Shown: positions 49,715-61,505, numbered from the stretch's first letter. The stretch is 64,000 nucleotides of DNA from Cyclina sinensis (GCA_012932295.1 JAAONU010000016.1:13742111-13806110); one strand, 5' to 3'. Numbers and translations: made by a program. Notes: a model not told the origin generated them from the sequence alone.

Positions 49715-52700
49715 TATAACTCAGAAAAGCTCGATCGTTTTCCCCCAAACATTTTCAAATGAAGTTGCTACTGTGTCTGAAACGGGTGAAACTTAATTTG
49801 ATAATAACGTTTTCTAGAAAATGTTTCTTGCTATTGACAAAGCACTTATCGTGCGACCATCAGTTCCATTTTATCGCTACCGTTAATTGCTTTTGTTCTT
49901 GTTTAACTGAAGTCACGTGACTGAAGAGTTCTCATGTTAATGTTTTCCGATTTCTCAATAACGTTAAAACACTTCAGTAAATCATGTTGACATTCTAATT
50001 TCCCAGGAGAGTTTGTTAATGAAAAATATTTTAACTTTTATTAAGAATCATCGTGTCTTTACTTCAACCTACCTGACTGATAAGCCAGACGTCTAGGCTC
50101 TATGCTAATACACATTATAATAAAAAAATAAAAATGTGATGGGAAGCGTTTATAGCTTTGCTCAGTGTTTTGAAACTCTACATATCATATGTTTTGTTAA
50201 TACTGCACTGAGAGTTCAAATATCAGTATAGTAGTCACTTACATACGGTGTACCTTGTCATGTCAGTTCTTCTGCATCTTGTAACATGTGTGCTCAAGAG
50301 ATGTTGAAATAGTTACTTCATGTTAAGCAGACTGACAATATGTTTACGGACGTTAATACCGTTTTATAATTGTTTGTCCCGTACATATTGCATGGCAGAG
50401 AAGAGCAGGAGAAATTCATTCATATCGTTTAATGGAAAAGCGGCTAAGGCAGACACGAGTATGGTTAAGTAGGGAAGGACAAGATGAAAAGTTCTAGATC
50501 TTACCCGTACTACTTTTACTCGGCCTCCCGGGATAGAAGATATATTAGTACCACAAATATATATTCACTTCATTATCTCCAAACTGATCTTGATGTATCA
50601 TGTTAAACTGACTTTATTTTGCTATGTTCTTAGGTTTTTTGGATGTATATTATTTTCTTTATTCTGTATATCCTTTGATGTGTCAATAGGAATATAGAAA
50701 GAAGCACGTGACATTGATTACAGGTATCATAATTTAGCGGCCAGTTAAGGTAATATCCAAATTTGATTGTCTTGCGAGTTCTTAAACGGTTCATTTTCAT
50801 CACCGATTGGGGTGTGACATGTTGTTAAGTTTCTAAAATTTACATTAATCTTCGTTTTTTAGAAGAAAACGTGTACATGGTCGCGGCAGAATTGTGAGTT
50901 AACGCATACACTAAATGTTTAGTACGGTCCTCCACAGTATGTTTGAGGGATGTTGCTACAGCTTTCAGTCAGTAAGTTTAATTTGTCGATACCCCAATGA
51001 TGGCATTAAAGAAAGACAGGAATTATCTGCTTGAATGCATGTTATTAAGTCATAGTAAAGGAAAATAACTCAGAATATGCCGTAACAAAGGCTTGGTAAA
51101 CAACACCAGAAAACGCCTTTTTCCTAACTAGATCAAGTGAAAAAAAGAACTCTCGCAGTGACATTTTAAGCTATCTCGGAATTTCTCTATAATGGGATGT
51201 CATATCGTAAGATTGTGTTGACAATAGGATCTTAAAGAGAGATTTCGCTCTCACAAAACAATGCCATCTCTTTGAGAAAATCATTAAATGTTTCATCTAT
51301 AACTCTTTATTTCAACGAATAGAATAAGGCATAAAATAAAGGCATCTTTTGAATATAATAAACATAATTTTCTGTACTTTCATATGTACATTCCTTATAT
51401 CCTGGCACGGATAGTTACAGCTAAGAATTAGTGACTGACTTGCTCTTAGATTGTGTTATAATAATGTAAGCTGTTTACTTGAGTGCATTAGGTCTATATT
51501 TCGACTCATAATAAATACAATTTATAACGCCATATTTATTCATTCTCTTTCGACACCAAGTTGAGTTATTCCTTATTTGCGGTAATCTCCTCTAACTTAC
51601 GGGTTTTATATAGAAATGTTAGCCTTAACTAAAACAAAATGAACTTCAGTTTTAACATACACCACACGGTGTGCTTTCACAAACTCGGTCTTTTAAATAG
51701 TCTTTCACAATAGCACTATTCATTTTTTTCTCATTCCTCTGAGACCATTACGTTCCTTCTCTAGGCAAGATAACATTAAAAAGTGAACATGCATTGCTGG
51801 ATATGGTCATGAAGTAATGTGCAAATATCCGAGTTTACTCGTAACATTTTCGAACGATGTTTTTAGATAAATGGAAAACTCAAACAGCCTTTAAAGAAAG
51901 CAAGAAAAGAATTTCAATAAAATGGACAATTAGTTCTTTAAAATTTACCGATTTATATATCCGCTGTGTATCGTGGTATAACTGTTCATCCTGTTTCGAG
52001 TGATGAATTCCAAAGTGTTATATTTACAACATGAAAAGCAAGTATGCAGCTGAAATATATTGTCATTCAGACACAACGTTTCATTCACATAGCAGCTGCT
52101 CACATAACAGATGTGTACATAGAAGTGTGTCTACAGCGCTTCTAGATAAGCAATTTTAGTGCAGTCCATAGCGGCTTGTCTAAAGTCTCAGTTGATTACA
52201 TTGTATACATGTTGTCCTAGCTCTCAGACACATGGCAATATTGGATTAAGAATTAATGATGGCAGTATTTGCCTCCAATATCTCAATAAAACCATTCAAT
52301 GAAACGTTTCAGCGCTCTAGCTTGTTCAGTAAGCACTATACAGTACACTATCACGCCATGGATTACATGACGAAAATACAGTTTGTTATAGCAAAACATG
52401 ATATTACGCTTTACTCTAAAAATCCTTTACATTCATTGTTCACTGAGCGACATTTAAATCAACAGCAATAAGTACATGAATTACAGACGTGCTTTCAAAA
52501 ATATTAGTTCAATTAAGTCTAGACAATTTTATTGTTATAGAATGCACCTCAATCATTACTAAGTGTCTTCAGAGAGTTGCTGTGTTTAAATGTTGGCTTT
52601 GTAGTGTCCGAGATTAGGGAAAATTTTAAATATATATATTTGCCAATATTGGTGAAATAAATGAAAACCTTTTTAGATTTTTTTTTCAATCATGGATACA

Positions 52701-53030
52701 CTATAGAGAGCATGTAAAAGACAAAACAAAACAAAAGTTAAGTACTTAAAGTTGTAATTTGTTTCAACTACATTATGATTAATTATTTTAGCTAAATTCC
52801 TCTTTTTTATCAATAAATATGTAAGATTAAAAGAAGTGTTTTCTTTCTACTTTCTATAAAATATCTGTACTTCACCGGCCTCATGTCTTGGCCCTGCTGT
52901 TGGTGTTCTATTGTTTTATTTATTTATCAGTCATTAATCAACTATTTGTTCTAATATGCTTGTACACATACTTTTTCTTTCTCTCTTATGTCTAGAATAT
53001 ACGGTATACTTTATCGTCTATCTTCTAAGT

Positions 53031-54299
53031 TCAAATGGCGACGCTGTTAATAATCGGTTCAATAATTGTAGTTATATCTAAAAAAGACGTCCAAAATAAC
53101 TCTTTTAATAAGTTTTATTCATTAAAAATCAATTCAATATTCTTTCAAAAACTAAAGAAACCACGTATTGGATTTATTTCATATTTGCATTTATTGTCTT
53201 TTTCGTCTCTTTTAATTGCAAACGTGCAATTGCCGACAAAAGAATAAAAGTGGGTTACATATGTGATACGTTATCAAATCTGGTGTTTGAAAAACATAAA
53301 CTAATATGTTTTATACGAGCACTTTATCATTTTGTAAAGAGGACTGTATCTTTATAAACTTTCAATGATATTCTGACCTGAACGCAGAGCTGAGATTGCT
53401 AAAGTAAATCCAAGTAACAATTTTTACATAGGAAAGTATTAACATTTTAAAAATGCAAATTTTTCTTAGCTAACAAGTAACATAAAACATTAGTATCATA
53501 TATCTTTAAGTAGCCGCAAAGGTTGTGTTAGATTGAAAAAAGAAACGTTGCATTTGTTGTTAACAGTGCCAGTCTCCATTACTTGTTTAAAACATAGATT
53601 ATTTCTTTTTTGGCATGAATAGTTTTGTCTTCAGGCTTATGATTGGTTTACATGCGTTTGACTTGCAAATCGCAGATGAGAACGGGTGCAATTCATAGAA
53701 CAAAAATACAAGGTGTTACATGAATACATAATCTTATTACAGTTTTATCAAACAAACTTTATTAGTGTAGTGTTTCCCCTTTACAAATATTGACCCTTAT
53801 AATGATTACTACGATTAAATTTTGCTGAAAATAGATAGAAGTTTATGAGTTTCAAGACTTCTGCTTCTCCAATGAACTTTAGCAATGACAGAGTCATGCC
53901 ATATAAAACATGAGTATCATCATGTAATTCAAACAGGCAATAACTGATATGCATAAAAGGGTTAAATGCTTTTCACTTAAATGCTTTTCGGACAACTTAT
54001 TGATAGTCTAACTTTTTTACTTATAATGCCACCTTGTCGTAGAAAAAACACTATAATTTGATTTTATTTCAAAAGGCTGTGTCATTCAGGTGTTTTGTTC
54101 CAATAGCGGTTCTGTGCAGCAAGGCAGAGCAAAAACAATACACCGATGTATATTGTTGGTATACAGATGGCTCACTGTTCTGTCATCTTGGTCGAGAAGA
54201 AAAACGTTGTCAAAATATTGAAAATGTTTTGCAGACATAGCAGGTTAAGAAGTGTATGACGGAACATTATTTTTTTTAAGTTTGTCTTACAGTCAATGA
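53031..54299. other. Intergenic, nothing recognised
   Basis: AT-rich. I could not align it by eye with the duplicated units. Short open frames lack motifs. Confidence 0.4.
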
Positions 54300-57200
54300 A
54301 GGGTTATAAGACTGCAAGAAAGCAAAGTTTTATGTTACCTAGATCTTATACATTATGGACGTGACAAAATGTTGGCACTGACTTCTGTATCCTATACATT
54401 GATGATGTTTTTTAAGATTACTTTAGAACCTGCTTGATGTAAATGTTTTAAGCGATATACTAAGTTTTATTTTAAGTGGCAGTTGAACTTGAATATCCAA
54501 AAATGGTCCGAATATAAATACAGGAAGTGAAACGCCTTCAAATCAAATTGTTATTGTATCAGAAACGACTGAAGCTATAATTTTACAATTTTTGCCAGGA
54601 AATATTGCCTTTTATCGACCAAGATCTCACTAAACGATTATTGTTTTTTTTAACTGTGGACGAATTAGGTCATCGGAATGAAGAGTCCTCGTGCTGGTGT
54701 TTTCCGATTTCCTGATAACGTTTACCATTTTGGTAAATCTTCTGACATTTTGATTTTCTAGAAGAGTTTGTTAATATCTGATAGTTTTACTTTTATGATA
54801 GTGTCTTTCCCATCATCAGTCAGCTGGGGTTTTATATCAAGATAGAAAACAAAGAAAACATATACGTTAAAGGGGTAATCAATGATCTCATGAATATAAC
54901 ATTGTGTAAGTTAATATAGCAACAATTGAATGACTCATAAGGCTTTGGACTTAGGGGGGAAGTTTCATAAGTCTTAAATCTGTTACAAGAGTGTATTTCA
55001 AAAGCAGGTCATTCAAATAACAATAAGATAAATCATTGACAAATAAAACATGGTTGACAAAAACTAGTCAATTGTCTATATAAACTTATGCATATTAAAA
55101 TTATGAGTAGAGTAAAGTGTGCAAAACATTTTATGATGTAAGTTGAATCTATTTTGGAAAATACCGGGTATTTTAAGAACACTTTTCCTCCCAGTTGATT
55201 ACTCAGCATATGTAATTGTAAGACTTAAAAAAAATTTATACAATAAATTCTTGAACCATTCTTCATCTTCAAGGAACTCTTTATTGTAAGATTGTTTGTT
55301 TTTATCCATCATAGAGTATGCTGTCTTTAATGCTACAATTGCATTTATAGAAGTATTTTGATTTTATTACAAATGTTATTATTATAATACACATGTAATA
55401 TGATTACCATAATTGCTCTTATTAGACCATAAGTGTAATCCATCTTTGTTTTATGGAAAATTTTGTTATAAGTAGAGAATTTTAACTTTAATTTGTCAAA
55501 TTTGGATCTTAAATGTGATGGATCTATGTTATATTGTAAATATTGTTATTAGAAGCTTATAATTGCGCTTTATCTTTACTTAAAGCACTGGTTTGAACAT
55601 TTTCTATGAAAAGAGCGCTATTAAAAGAGGTATATTATTATTATCTATTAAGTCCGATTTCATATAAACATATTTGAAACACAGATACAATACAAAGTTT
55701 ACTTAATGAATGCAAGATACTAATGCTTCTATTTATAGTGTTCTATTTCTGTTCAATAATATTTTAGTAATTTGTGTACCTGTGCAGCGGTTCCTTCGTT
55801 TGTCCTTTGTCAGAAATTGTTAATGCTCTATACAACATGTGTGTTTATGGTCTCTGAAAGTAGTTCCTCTTATTTATTAGACGGACAGTATGTTTAAGCT
55901 AATACGTACCGTCATTGTCTGTCTTGTACTAATATCGTCATAGAAAAGCAGAAGAAATTCAGTTATCAGTTGAAGCAATCGAAAAGTGAGTAAAGCAGTA
56001 CTCGTTTTTTGAACAAAACAGTACTATACGAGTTGTTATCGGCCTTGTTAAATATAACATTCAGAATGTCAACAGTTTTGGGTATACACCATATGATTTT
56101 TTTAAAAAGCTTGAATATAGTGCAGAGAATTTTTTTCTTGTTAAACGCAGAATGTTATCGAGATTAAGATGATTCAATACGCCAAACATTGTTTAATGAT
56201 TGTTCGATCTGAAATTTCGAAATTTGTCAAATTCTTAAACGTTAAGGTTCTGATTAATATTATTAAAGATCTTCTATTATTTTTTTAAAAAACATTTCAA
56301 GGGGAAATCTTTAACTATAATACAAAGAATTTTCAGTGCATACAATTCAAAAAGAACCTGCAATTTTGACAATTATCATTTGATAATCTCTATAATTGTT
56401 TTATAAACAGTGCATAAAATACTGAGAGATAACCAGGTGGCGTGTAAAGTGAGAGGAAAAGTAGAAACAAACATTGATTTGCATCCATTTTAGCCCAAAA
56501 ACCAAAGGTTTTGGGGCTGTGTATGTTCTCAGTCTGTTTGTTCTAGTTCTTTCACTTAGCCCACATTTTATATAAATTCATATCTGTCAAAGGTCTTGTG
56601 ACTACCCACGAGACAGTAGGTAATTTGCATTTACTTGATGTTGCTCAGGATTAGTGAAAAAATTGGTGTTTCCTGAATATTTGTTAATATAGGCTTGTAT
56701 TTAGTTGTTTGAATTTTGGAATGCTCCTCCAGCATTGTTGCAACATATTTGTAAATATTGTTATTTATCTTCTCTGTGTCAGTGATAATGGAGCTTTAAA
56801 TGACGATTAAACCCCGCCTATGCCTACTTGTTTCAACTTCATTAGAATATAATAGGATATCATAAGGCTTCTTTTCAACTTATCCAAATCGGTTAATATT
56901 TGTAATTGCATTCTACTGTAAAGTGCTTACCCTTACATTATTAAAGAGTATTACAATTTGGAAGGATAGCAAGGAAGCTAATGAGGCTAATATTCCTAAT
57001 ATCACTACATAATTATGTTGTACTCAGTTTACGTTACATGTAAGCCGCGTAGTGTTTTTCTTCGACAGAAAAAAACACAGAGATTATTATATTTAACGGA
57101 CTCTAGATCTCGCAACAGAGTTCACGACGATGTAGCTTTTACTTTAGCTTTACTTTTGCTTTACTTGATTTATTCGTTTGCAATTTATCTTTTCGAAAGA

Positions 57201-58130
57201 TCTCACATTTTATTGCTCTTTATATTGACAGTGTCGTGTTTTCAAACCGAAATAAAAAGCTTTTATAAAATAAGTATGTAGCTACAAAAGTACAATAGGC
57301 AAAATATCACAAACACATGTTCTAACTTTGTTTCTAGGCTAGCAGAGCTTTTGTTGTCAATAGCGGCATATCTAAGGTTTCAATTGATTACAGTGTATAC
57401 ATGTTGTCCTAGCCTTCAGAGACATGCCAATATTGGATTAAAAATTAACGATGCCAGTAGTTTCATCCAGTTATCAATGAAACCTTTCAATGAAACGTTT
57501 CAGTGCATTATTTTAGAACCTAGAAGGTTCAATTAAGATCATAGAACTAATTTCTAGGAGTACGTTATCAGAACATGGAATGTACGAAAATGTTTATTTT
57601 AGAAAATTAATTTAGAATTTGCTCTTCAAAGAAGACAGTTAGTAGTCACAGTTCATTTGAGAAACATTTATTGTATTGCTATGGATAACAAATGTGCTGT
57701 TGAAATCATAACATTGTGTGTGATATTTTGAATGATACAGATATAGGCTGTATTAGAATATACGGAGTATTTTAAGAATAGTGTTGCCTTGATGTATTTA
57801 ATAGACTTGAAATTGGAGATTGGGTTACTATTAACACATCTTAATTTGTCAGTTAGATTCTAAATCTTGATAAACAATTACGATTTTGTTACAAATTCAA
57901 ATAAGGACACAATACAGAGATGACAGTGAAATAAAAAAAACAAAATGTAAGTACTGAATCAAATTCTTTTTTGTCATTTACTGTTGCTAGGTGACTGCCT
58001 GCCTCGATCCTGGGTGTGACAATGATTTTATCTTGCAATTAATTCATTACCCAGTAATTTGTTTTTGTATGTTTTATTTCTCCTCTTGCTCTGTTTTAAT
58101 GTTTTGAACATACCTTTTATACGTTGTTTT
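54300..58130. repeat. Partial, most diverged copy IV of the large unit
   Basis: It is collinear in blocks with copies II and III: 54370 with 41455; 54550 with 41650; 54690 with 49930; 55885 with 42195; 57360 with 44795/52175; about 57990 with 45305. The stretch 54850-55870 does not align by eye and may be an insertion. It contains no gene. Confidence 0.65.
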
Positions 58131-58340
58131 AAGTAGCGACGCCTTGTAGTGAATATCCTGTAGGATTTCACTGTCTACACGAAGAAAAAAGGCCAAATAT
58201 TTATAAATAAAGTTTAATTGATATGTTAAACATTCATTTATGATATATGTTCAAGTTTTGTGCGATTTGTTTTGCGTGTGTTGCGGAGGGGTTGTGTGTG
58301 GGTTGGGTGATTGTTTGGAAAGGGGAAAATGTTTGGGGAG

Positions 58341-58383
58341 AAAAAGGGGGGGGCTATGTGTGAAAAGACCCCCCCCCCCTTTA
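58341..58383. repeat. Poly-G/poly-C hairpin preceded by G-runs
   Basis: An A5G8 run at 58341-58353 is followed 15 bases later by a run of 11 Cs and TTT, so the two can pair. Additional runs of 3-4 G at 58288, 58300, 58305, 58322 and 58335 give quadruplex potential. Confidence 0.6.
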
Positions 58384-58510
58384 TGCGCGGGGTATTTTTT
58401 GTTTGTTTTTTGCTTAGTTGGCGTTGTTTATGTTAATGTGAGAAGGTGTTAGGTGATGCGACTTGTTGTAAGAAGGCGTAAGATAGTGTTAGGTATGAAA
58501 AGCCAGTGTA

Positions 58511-58524
58511 GTTGCTATGGCAAC
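58511..58524. promoter_or_regulatory. RFX/X-box-like palindrome upstream of orphan gene
   Basis: GTTGCTATGGCAAC is one base from the perfect palindrome GTTGCCATGGCAAC bound by RFX factors. It lies 258 bases upstream of the orphan ATG. X-boxes mark ciliary and some immune promoters; the role here is inference. Confidence 0.5.
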
Positions 58525-58736
58525 GAGTAGACATTTTTGCAATTTGTGAATGGTGACAATACGACATGCGAAGCTAGGTCGTATACGGGTAGGATTTGAA
58601 GTGACATGGTGAGAAGGTTAAACAAAGATGAGTGAGTTTCGCATTTGCAGTAGTAAGAGGTAAAACGTTTTTTTTTTCTAATCTATGTGTTTGTGTTTGT
58701 ATGGCAAGTTCCCCCTCCCCCCACTAGAAATTTAAG

Positions 58737-58745
58737 TATTTAAAG
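58737..58745 (+). promoter_or_regulatory. TATA box of orphan gene
   Basis: TATTTAAAG lies 45 bases before the ATG. It is in a block (CCCCCC-actagaaattt-agTATTTAAAGag) repeated upstream of the second copy at 59495-59519, which supports it as a real promoter. Confidence 0.65.
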
Positions 58746-58781
58746 AGGAAGCGCACTGCTTCTGTGTGACATTCTGAGTGC

Positions 58782-59411
58782 ATGATGGAAACGCCCGTTG
58801 TTAAGAAACGTCGTATTGACGAGACCGATTGTGCTGCAACTTCTGAAGAAAGCTTGCCGTCCGAAACGAAAACAGGTGATTATACCATAAATGCGGACGA
58901 ATTCAAGTCAATGGTAGACGATTTGGGACTACCATGTACCTCGTCTTTTCGAGAAGGTTTACTAGAGTATGCCGAACGCATCTGCGACGATTATGTGTTA
59001 AACGTGGCGGTAGAGGAAAGAGACAGTGACCATTTCTCAGAGTGGTGGAACAACGAGGGAGAGAAACGATGTGAAAGCTTTCTGAAATGGGATTTGCAGA
59101 ACAATTACGCTCGAAGTTATTTCGAAGATCAGTACAGTAAGAAGGATGGTGTCTTCTCCGGACAAATGGTTGCCGATATTCTAGTAAGAAACTACGGGAA
59201 AAGAATTCAATTTTGCGAAATCGAAGGGTGTTCCTATTCTGAATTAGGATGGGACGAGCCATTTGAAACTAACAGACTGTTGCGTCTGAACTCTGAGGAA
59301 GAAAAACTTCTTCTCATTTGCAATCACTGTTTGGACAATCAATTCAACACGATTCTTTTCATTCTTTGCGAAATGACAGAAGATCTGCCACAAAAACGAG
59401 AGCAAATTTGA
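58782..59411 (+). CDS. Intronless orphan protein, 209 aa
   Basis: A complete ATG-to-TGA frame, clearly less AT-rich than its surroundings. The start ATGATGGAAACG is preceded by a TATA box at -45, and an AATAAA lies 9 bases after the stop, so the unit is very compact. Residues 8-11 (KKRR) could be a nuclear localisation signal. Residues 12-40 are acidic and Ser/Thr rich. From about residue 42 the protein looks mainly helical, with conserved-looking aromatic stretches (FSEWWNNEGEKRCESFLKWD near 85-105 and CSYSELGWDEPF near 152-163) and a Cys-x-x-Cys (CNHC) near 180. No signal peptide or membrane segment is seen. I recognise no family. Its 5' part is repeated 787 bases downstream. It could be a young tandem gene, a retrocopy or an acquired gene; the function is unknown. 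Confidence 0.75.
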   Translation: MMETPVVKKRRIDETDCAATSEESLPSETKTGDYTINADEFKSMVDDLGLPCTSSFREGLLEYAERICDDYVLNVAVEERDSDHFSEWWNNEGEKRCESFLKWDLQNNYARSYFEDQYSKKDGVFSGQMVADILVRNYGKRIQFCEIEGCSYSELGWDEPFETNRLLRLNSEEEKLLLICNHCLDNQFNTILFILCEMTEDLPQKREQI

Positions 59412-59419
59412 CGTACTTC

Positions 59420-59425
59420 AATAAA
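59420..59425 (+). terminator. Poly(A) signal of orphan gene
   Basis: AATAAA starts 9 bases after the TGA and is followed by a T-rich stretch. This implies an unusually short 3' UTR. Confidence 0.65.
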
Positions 59426-59468
59426 ACAACGAAACTCATACTTTTATTTTATTGGGAAGCCCTCTCCT

Positions 59469-59494
59469 CCCCCCCCCCCCCCCCCCCCCCCCCC
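59469..59494. repeat. 26-nt poly-C tract between tandem copies
   Basis: An uninterrupted C26 run directly precedes the second promoter block. The first copy has the shorter CCCCCTCCCCCC (58711-58722) in the equivalent position. The length may be inaccurate in an assembly. Confidence 0.85.
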
Positions 59495-59508
59495 ACTAGA
59501 AATTTCAG

Positions 59509-59517
59509 TATTTAAAG
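59509..59517 (+). promoter_or_regulatory. TATA box of truncated second copy
   Basis: TATTTAAAG is identical to the first copy's TATA box and 60 bases before the second ATG. The extra 15 bases come from a small insertion near 59549. Confidence 0.55.
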
Positions 59518-59568
59518 AGAAGGCGTACTGCTAAATGGTCACATTCTTTCATCAGTATATCTCAGTGC

Positions 59569-59781
59569 ATGATGGAAACGTCTGTTGTTAAGAAACATCG
59601 TATTGACGAGACCGATCGTTCAACTTCTGAAGAAAGCTTGCTGTCTGAAACGAAAACAAATGTTCATATAAAAGACCAAAAAAAAACGTATTGCCACCTT
59701 CATTTGGTCATTTGTTTTTATTTTCTATCAAAAATAAAGGTAAAATCTTTGACATGTAGAAATGAAAATGTTTTGAAATAA
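59569..59781 (+). pseudogene. Truncated tandem copy of orphan gene
   Basis: It begins ATGATGGAAACG and encodes METSVVKKHRIDETD... with changes relative to the first copy, including an in-frame 3-base loss. Similarity stops after '...SETKT' (about 59658), and the frame then runs through unrelated AT-rich sequence to a stop at 59779-59781. The last 180 residues are missing. It is either a pseudogene or a short derived peptide gene with its own TATA box and an AATAAA at about 59776. Confidence 0.6.
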
Positions 59782-60765
59782 AATTTAGTTCTGAAATATC
59801 GTGTTTGAATTTAAAATATAAGAAATGTTGCAATTATTACAAAGTAATACCCATATTTTATATTATTTTATATTGGAAACTATTTTTTCTGATTATTATA
59901 ATACTGTTTAATACTCTTAAATAATACTTTACAACTTTAAGCAAATGTCTTTCCAATTTACAAGTAAATCATAAAAATTAGCATGTCTTTAAAAACATTT
60001 TCAAATATTTTTGTATAACCAAGTACAAAATTATACCTAAAACGGTTTTGCTTAATTGAAAAACAAACGCTGCCTTATTGTCTATCTAGTATGTACCACC
60101 ACCAAGTATTACTGGTAGTTCATAGGCCCTTAATGATTTCATTTCGGTATGAACCATATATTTCTGATTTCTTCACGCTAGTGAATGGCCTTCCGGTGTA
60201 TGACTTATAAATCACACACTGGAACGAGTGCATTTTTATGGAACAGGAGGTCATGTGGTGATCACGAATTAATATCAGTTGAAACACGTGAATCCATGCA
60301 AAGTTTCTTCTTCCATTTACACACGGACCATTAAAAACGTTTGCTGGGGTGAAAGTTTTCTCAAAGGCATAAATGACATAAGAAATATAACATAAAAGTT
60401 TTGATATGAGTGATTTGTAAAACGAGTAATTATTAAATTTAATAAACAAGATATTTCTTCATAAACGATTTACAGCTTACTTGAACATACCCAGGCATGT
60501 ACTAGTACGGCTATCTGATGAATTAATTCGTTCGAAACAATGTTTATATCAATGTTCTTTTTTCAGTAATTACTTGTTTTTAAAATTTTCAATTCTGACA
60601 GAATTGTGTCCTGAACTTAGTTATTTGCGTCTACTACTATTTCGCTTTTAGTTGTTTGCGTCCATGTCGTTTGTTTTTGCAATCAATTTTAGTGTTCCTT
60701 GTTGCAGTTATACTACAGTGAGTACGGTACTTTGTTACAGTAGTTTTGTTACTTTTAACAAAAAT
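59782..60765. other. Intergenic, nothing firmly recognised
   Basis: AT-rich. A 109-codon minus-strand frame (60120-60449) sits in a slightly less AT-rich patch but has no recognised motif, promoter or splice support. Confidence 0.45.
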
Positions 60766-61005
60766 GATACATATTGAAATGGTAGTCTCAGTCTAAACCA
60801 ACCAAGGAAACTTCAGGAATAAGAAATGATACATATTGAAACGGTAGTCTCAGTCTAACCCAACCAAGGAAACTGCAGGAATAAGAAATGATACATATTG
60901 AAACGGTAGTCTCAGTCTAACCCAACCAAGGAAACTTCAGGAATAAGAAATGATACATATTGAAACGGTAGTCTCAGTCTAAACCAACCAAGGAAACTTA
61001 AGGTA
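60766..61005. repeat. 62-bp minisatellite, four copies
   Basis: The unit 'gatacatattgaaacggtag tctcagtctaacccaaccaa ggaaacttcaggaataagaa at' starts at 60766, 60828, 60890 and 60952. The copies differ at only a few bases, so the array is recent. It lies about 0.5 kb upstream of the transporter's first coding exon. Confidence 0.95.
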
Positions 61006-61500
61006 TAAGACTAATAAACGGTATGCCAAGCGTCGATAAGTTAGTCAAGAGACGATACATACCGCGTACAACAAGTTGCCAAGATTCGTAATCATTTTTA
61101 TGCACATGATTGTTATTTGGAAATATTATCTAAAGACATCTCCCTCTCAAATCTACAGTATTAAAATTTACTTCAGTATTGACAAAGAATGTGTATTAAA
61201 ATGAATACAAACGGGAATTTCCACAAAAGGCATACGCTATATTGTGTGCGTTAAGTTCTTTCGATGTCTGATTCGATTTACCTCAGCACTTGAACAAGAA
61301 TCGCTTTCGATTCCTTGGCAAGAAAACGACATGGTGATTTTAGTGGGTGCGTGTTAAAATTACTTATTTCCTGTATCTCATACTAGCCTACATCGACTAG
61401 CACCAGCTCTATTGTCAAGAAAGCTATCATTTGTCTTTCTTTATTGCAGGGAATAGCAAAAGCTTGTTATTTAAGATCATTTGTTGTGTTATAATTTCAG
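61006..61500. other. Upstream region or 5' UTR intron of transporter
   Basis: It ends in a good acceptor (gttataatttcag). The preceding sequence is therefore probably a 5' UTR intron. The noncoding first exon is not identified. Confidence 0.5.
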
Positions 61501-61505
61501 GGCGC

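Larger units (their letters stand above)
45501..53030. repeat. Large duplicated unit, copy III (about 7.5 kb)
   Basis: It is a diverged paralogue of 37.3-45.5 kb. It begins with about 850 bp related to the right part of the 5.2-kb segment (for example 'aggtgaaaggcggatacaat' at about 45694), then follows copy II in order. No gene is recognised. It contains the 58-bp array that copy II lacks. Confidence 0.8.

Noticed and set aside
58903..59262. 119-codon minus-strand frame
   Set aside because: Antisense shadow of the orphan gene.
60120..60449. 109-codon minus-strand frame
   Set aside because: Slightly less AT-rich than its surroundings but without recognisable motif, TATA, splice support or homologue in view. 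Not enough to call a gene.
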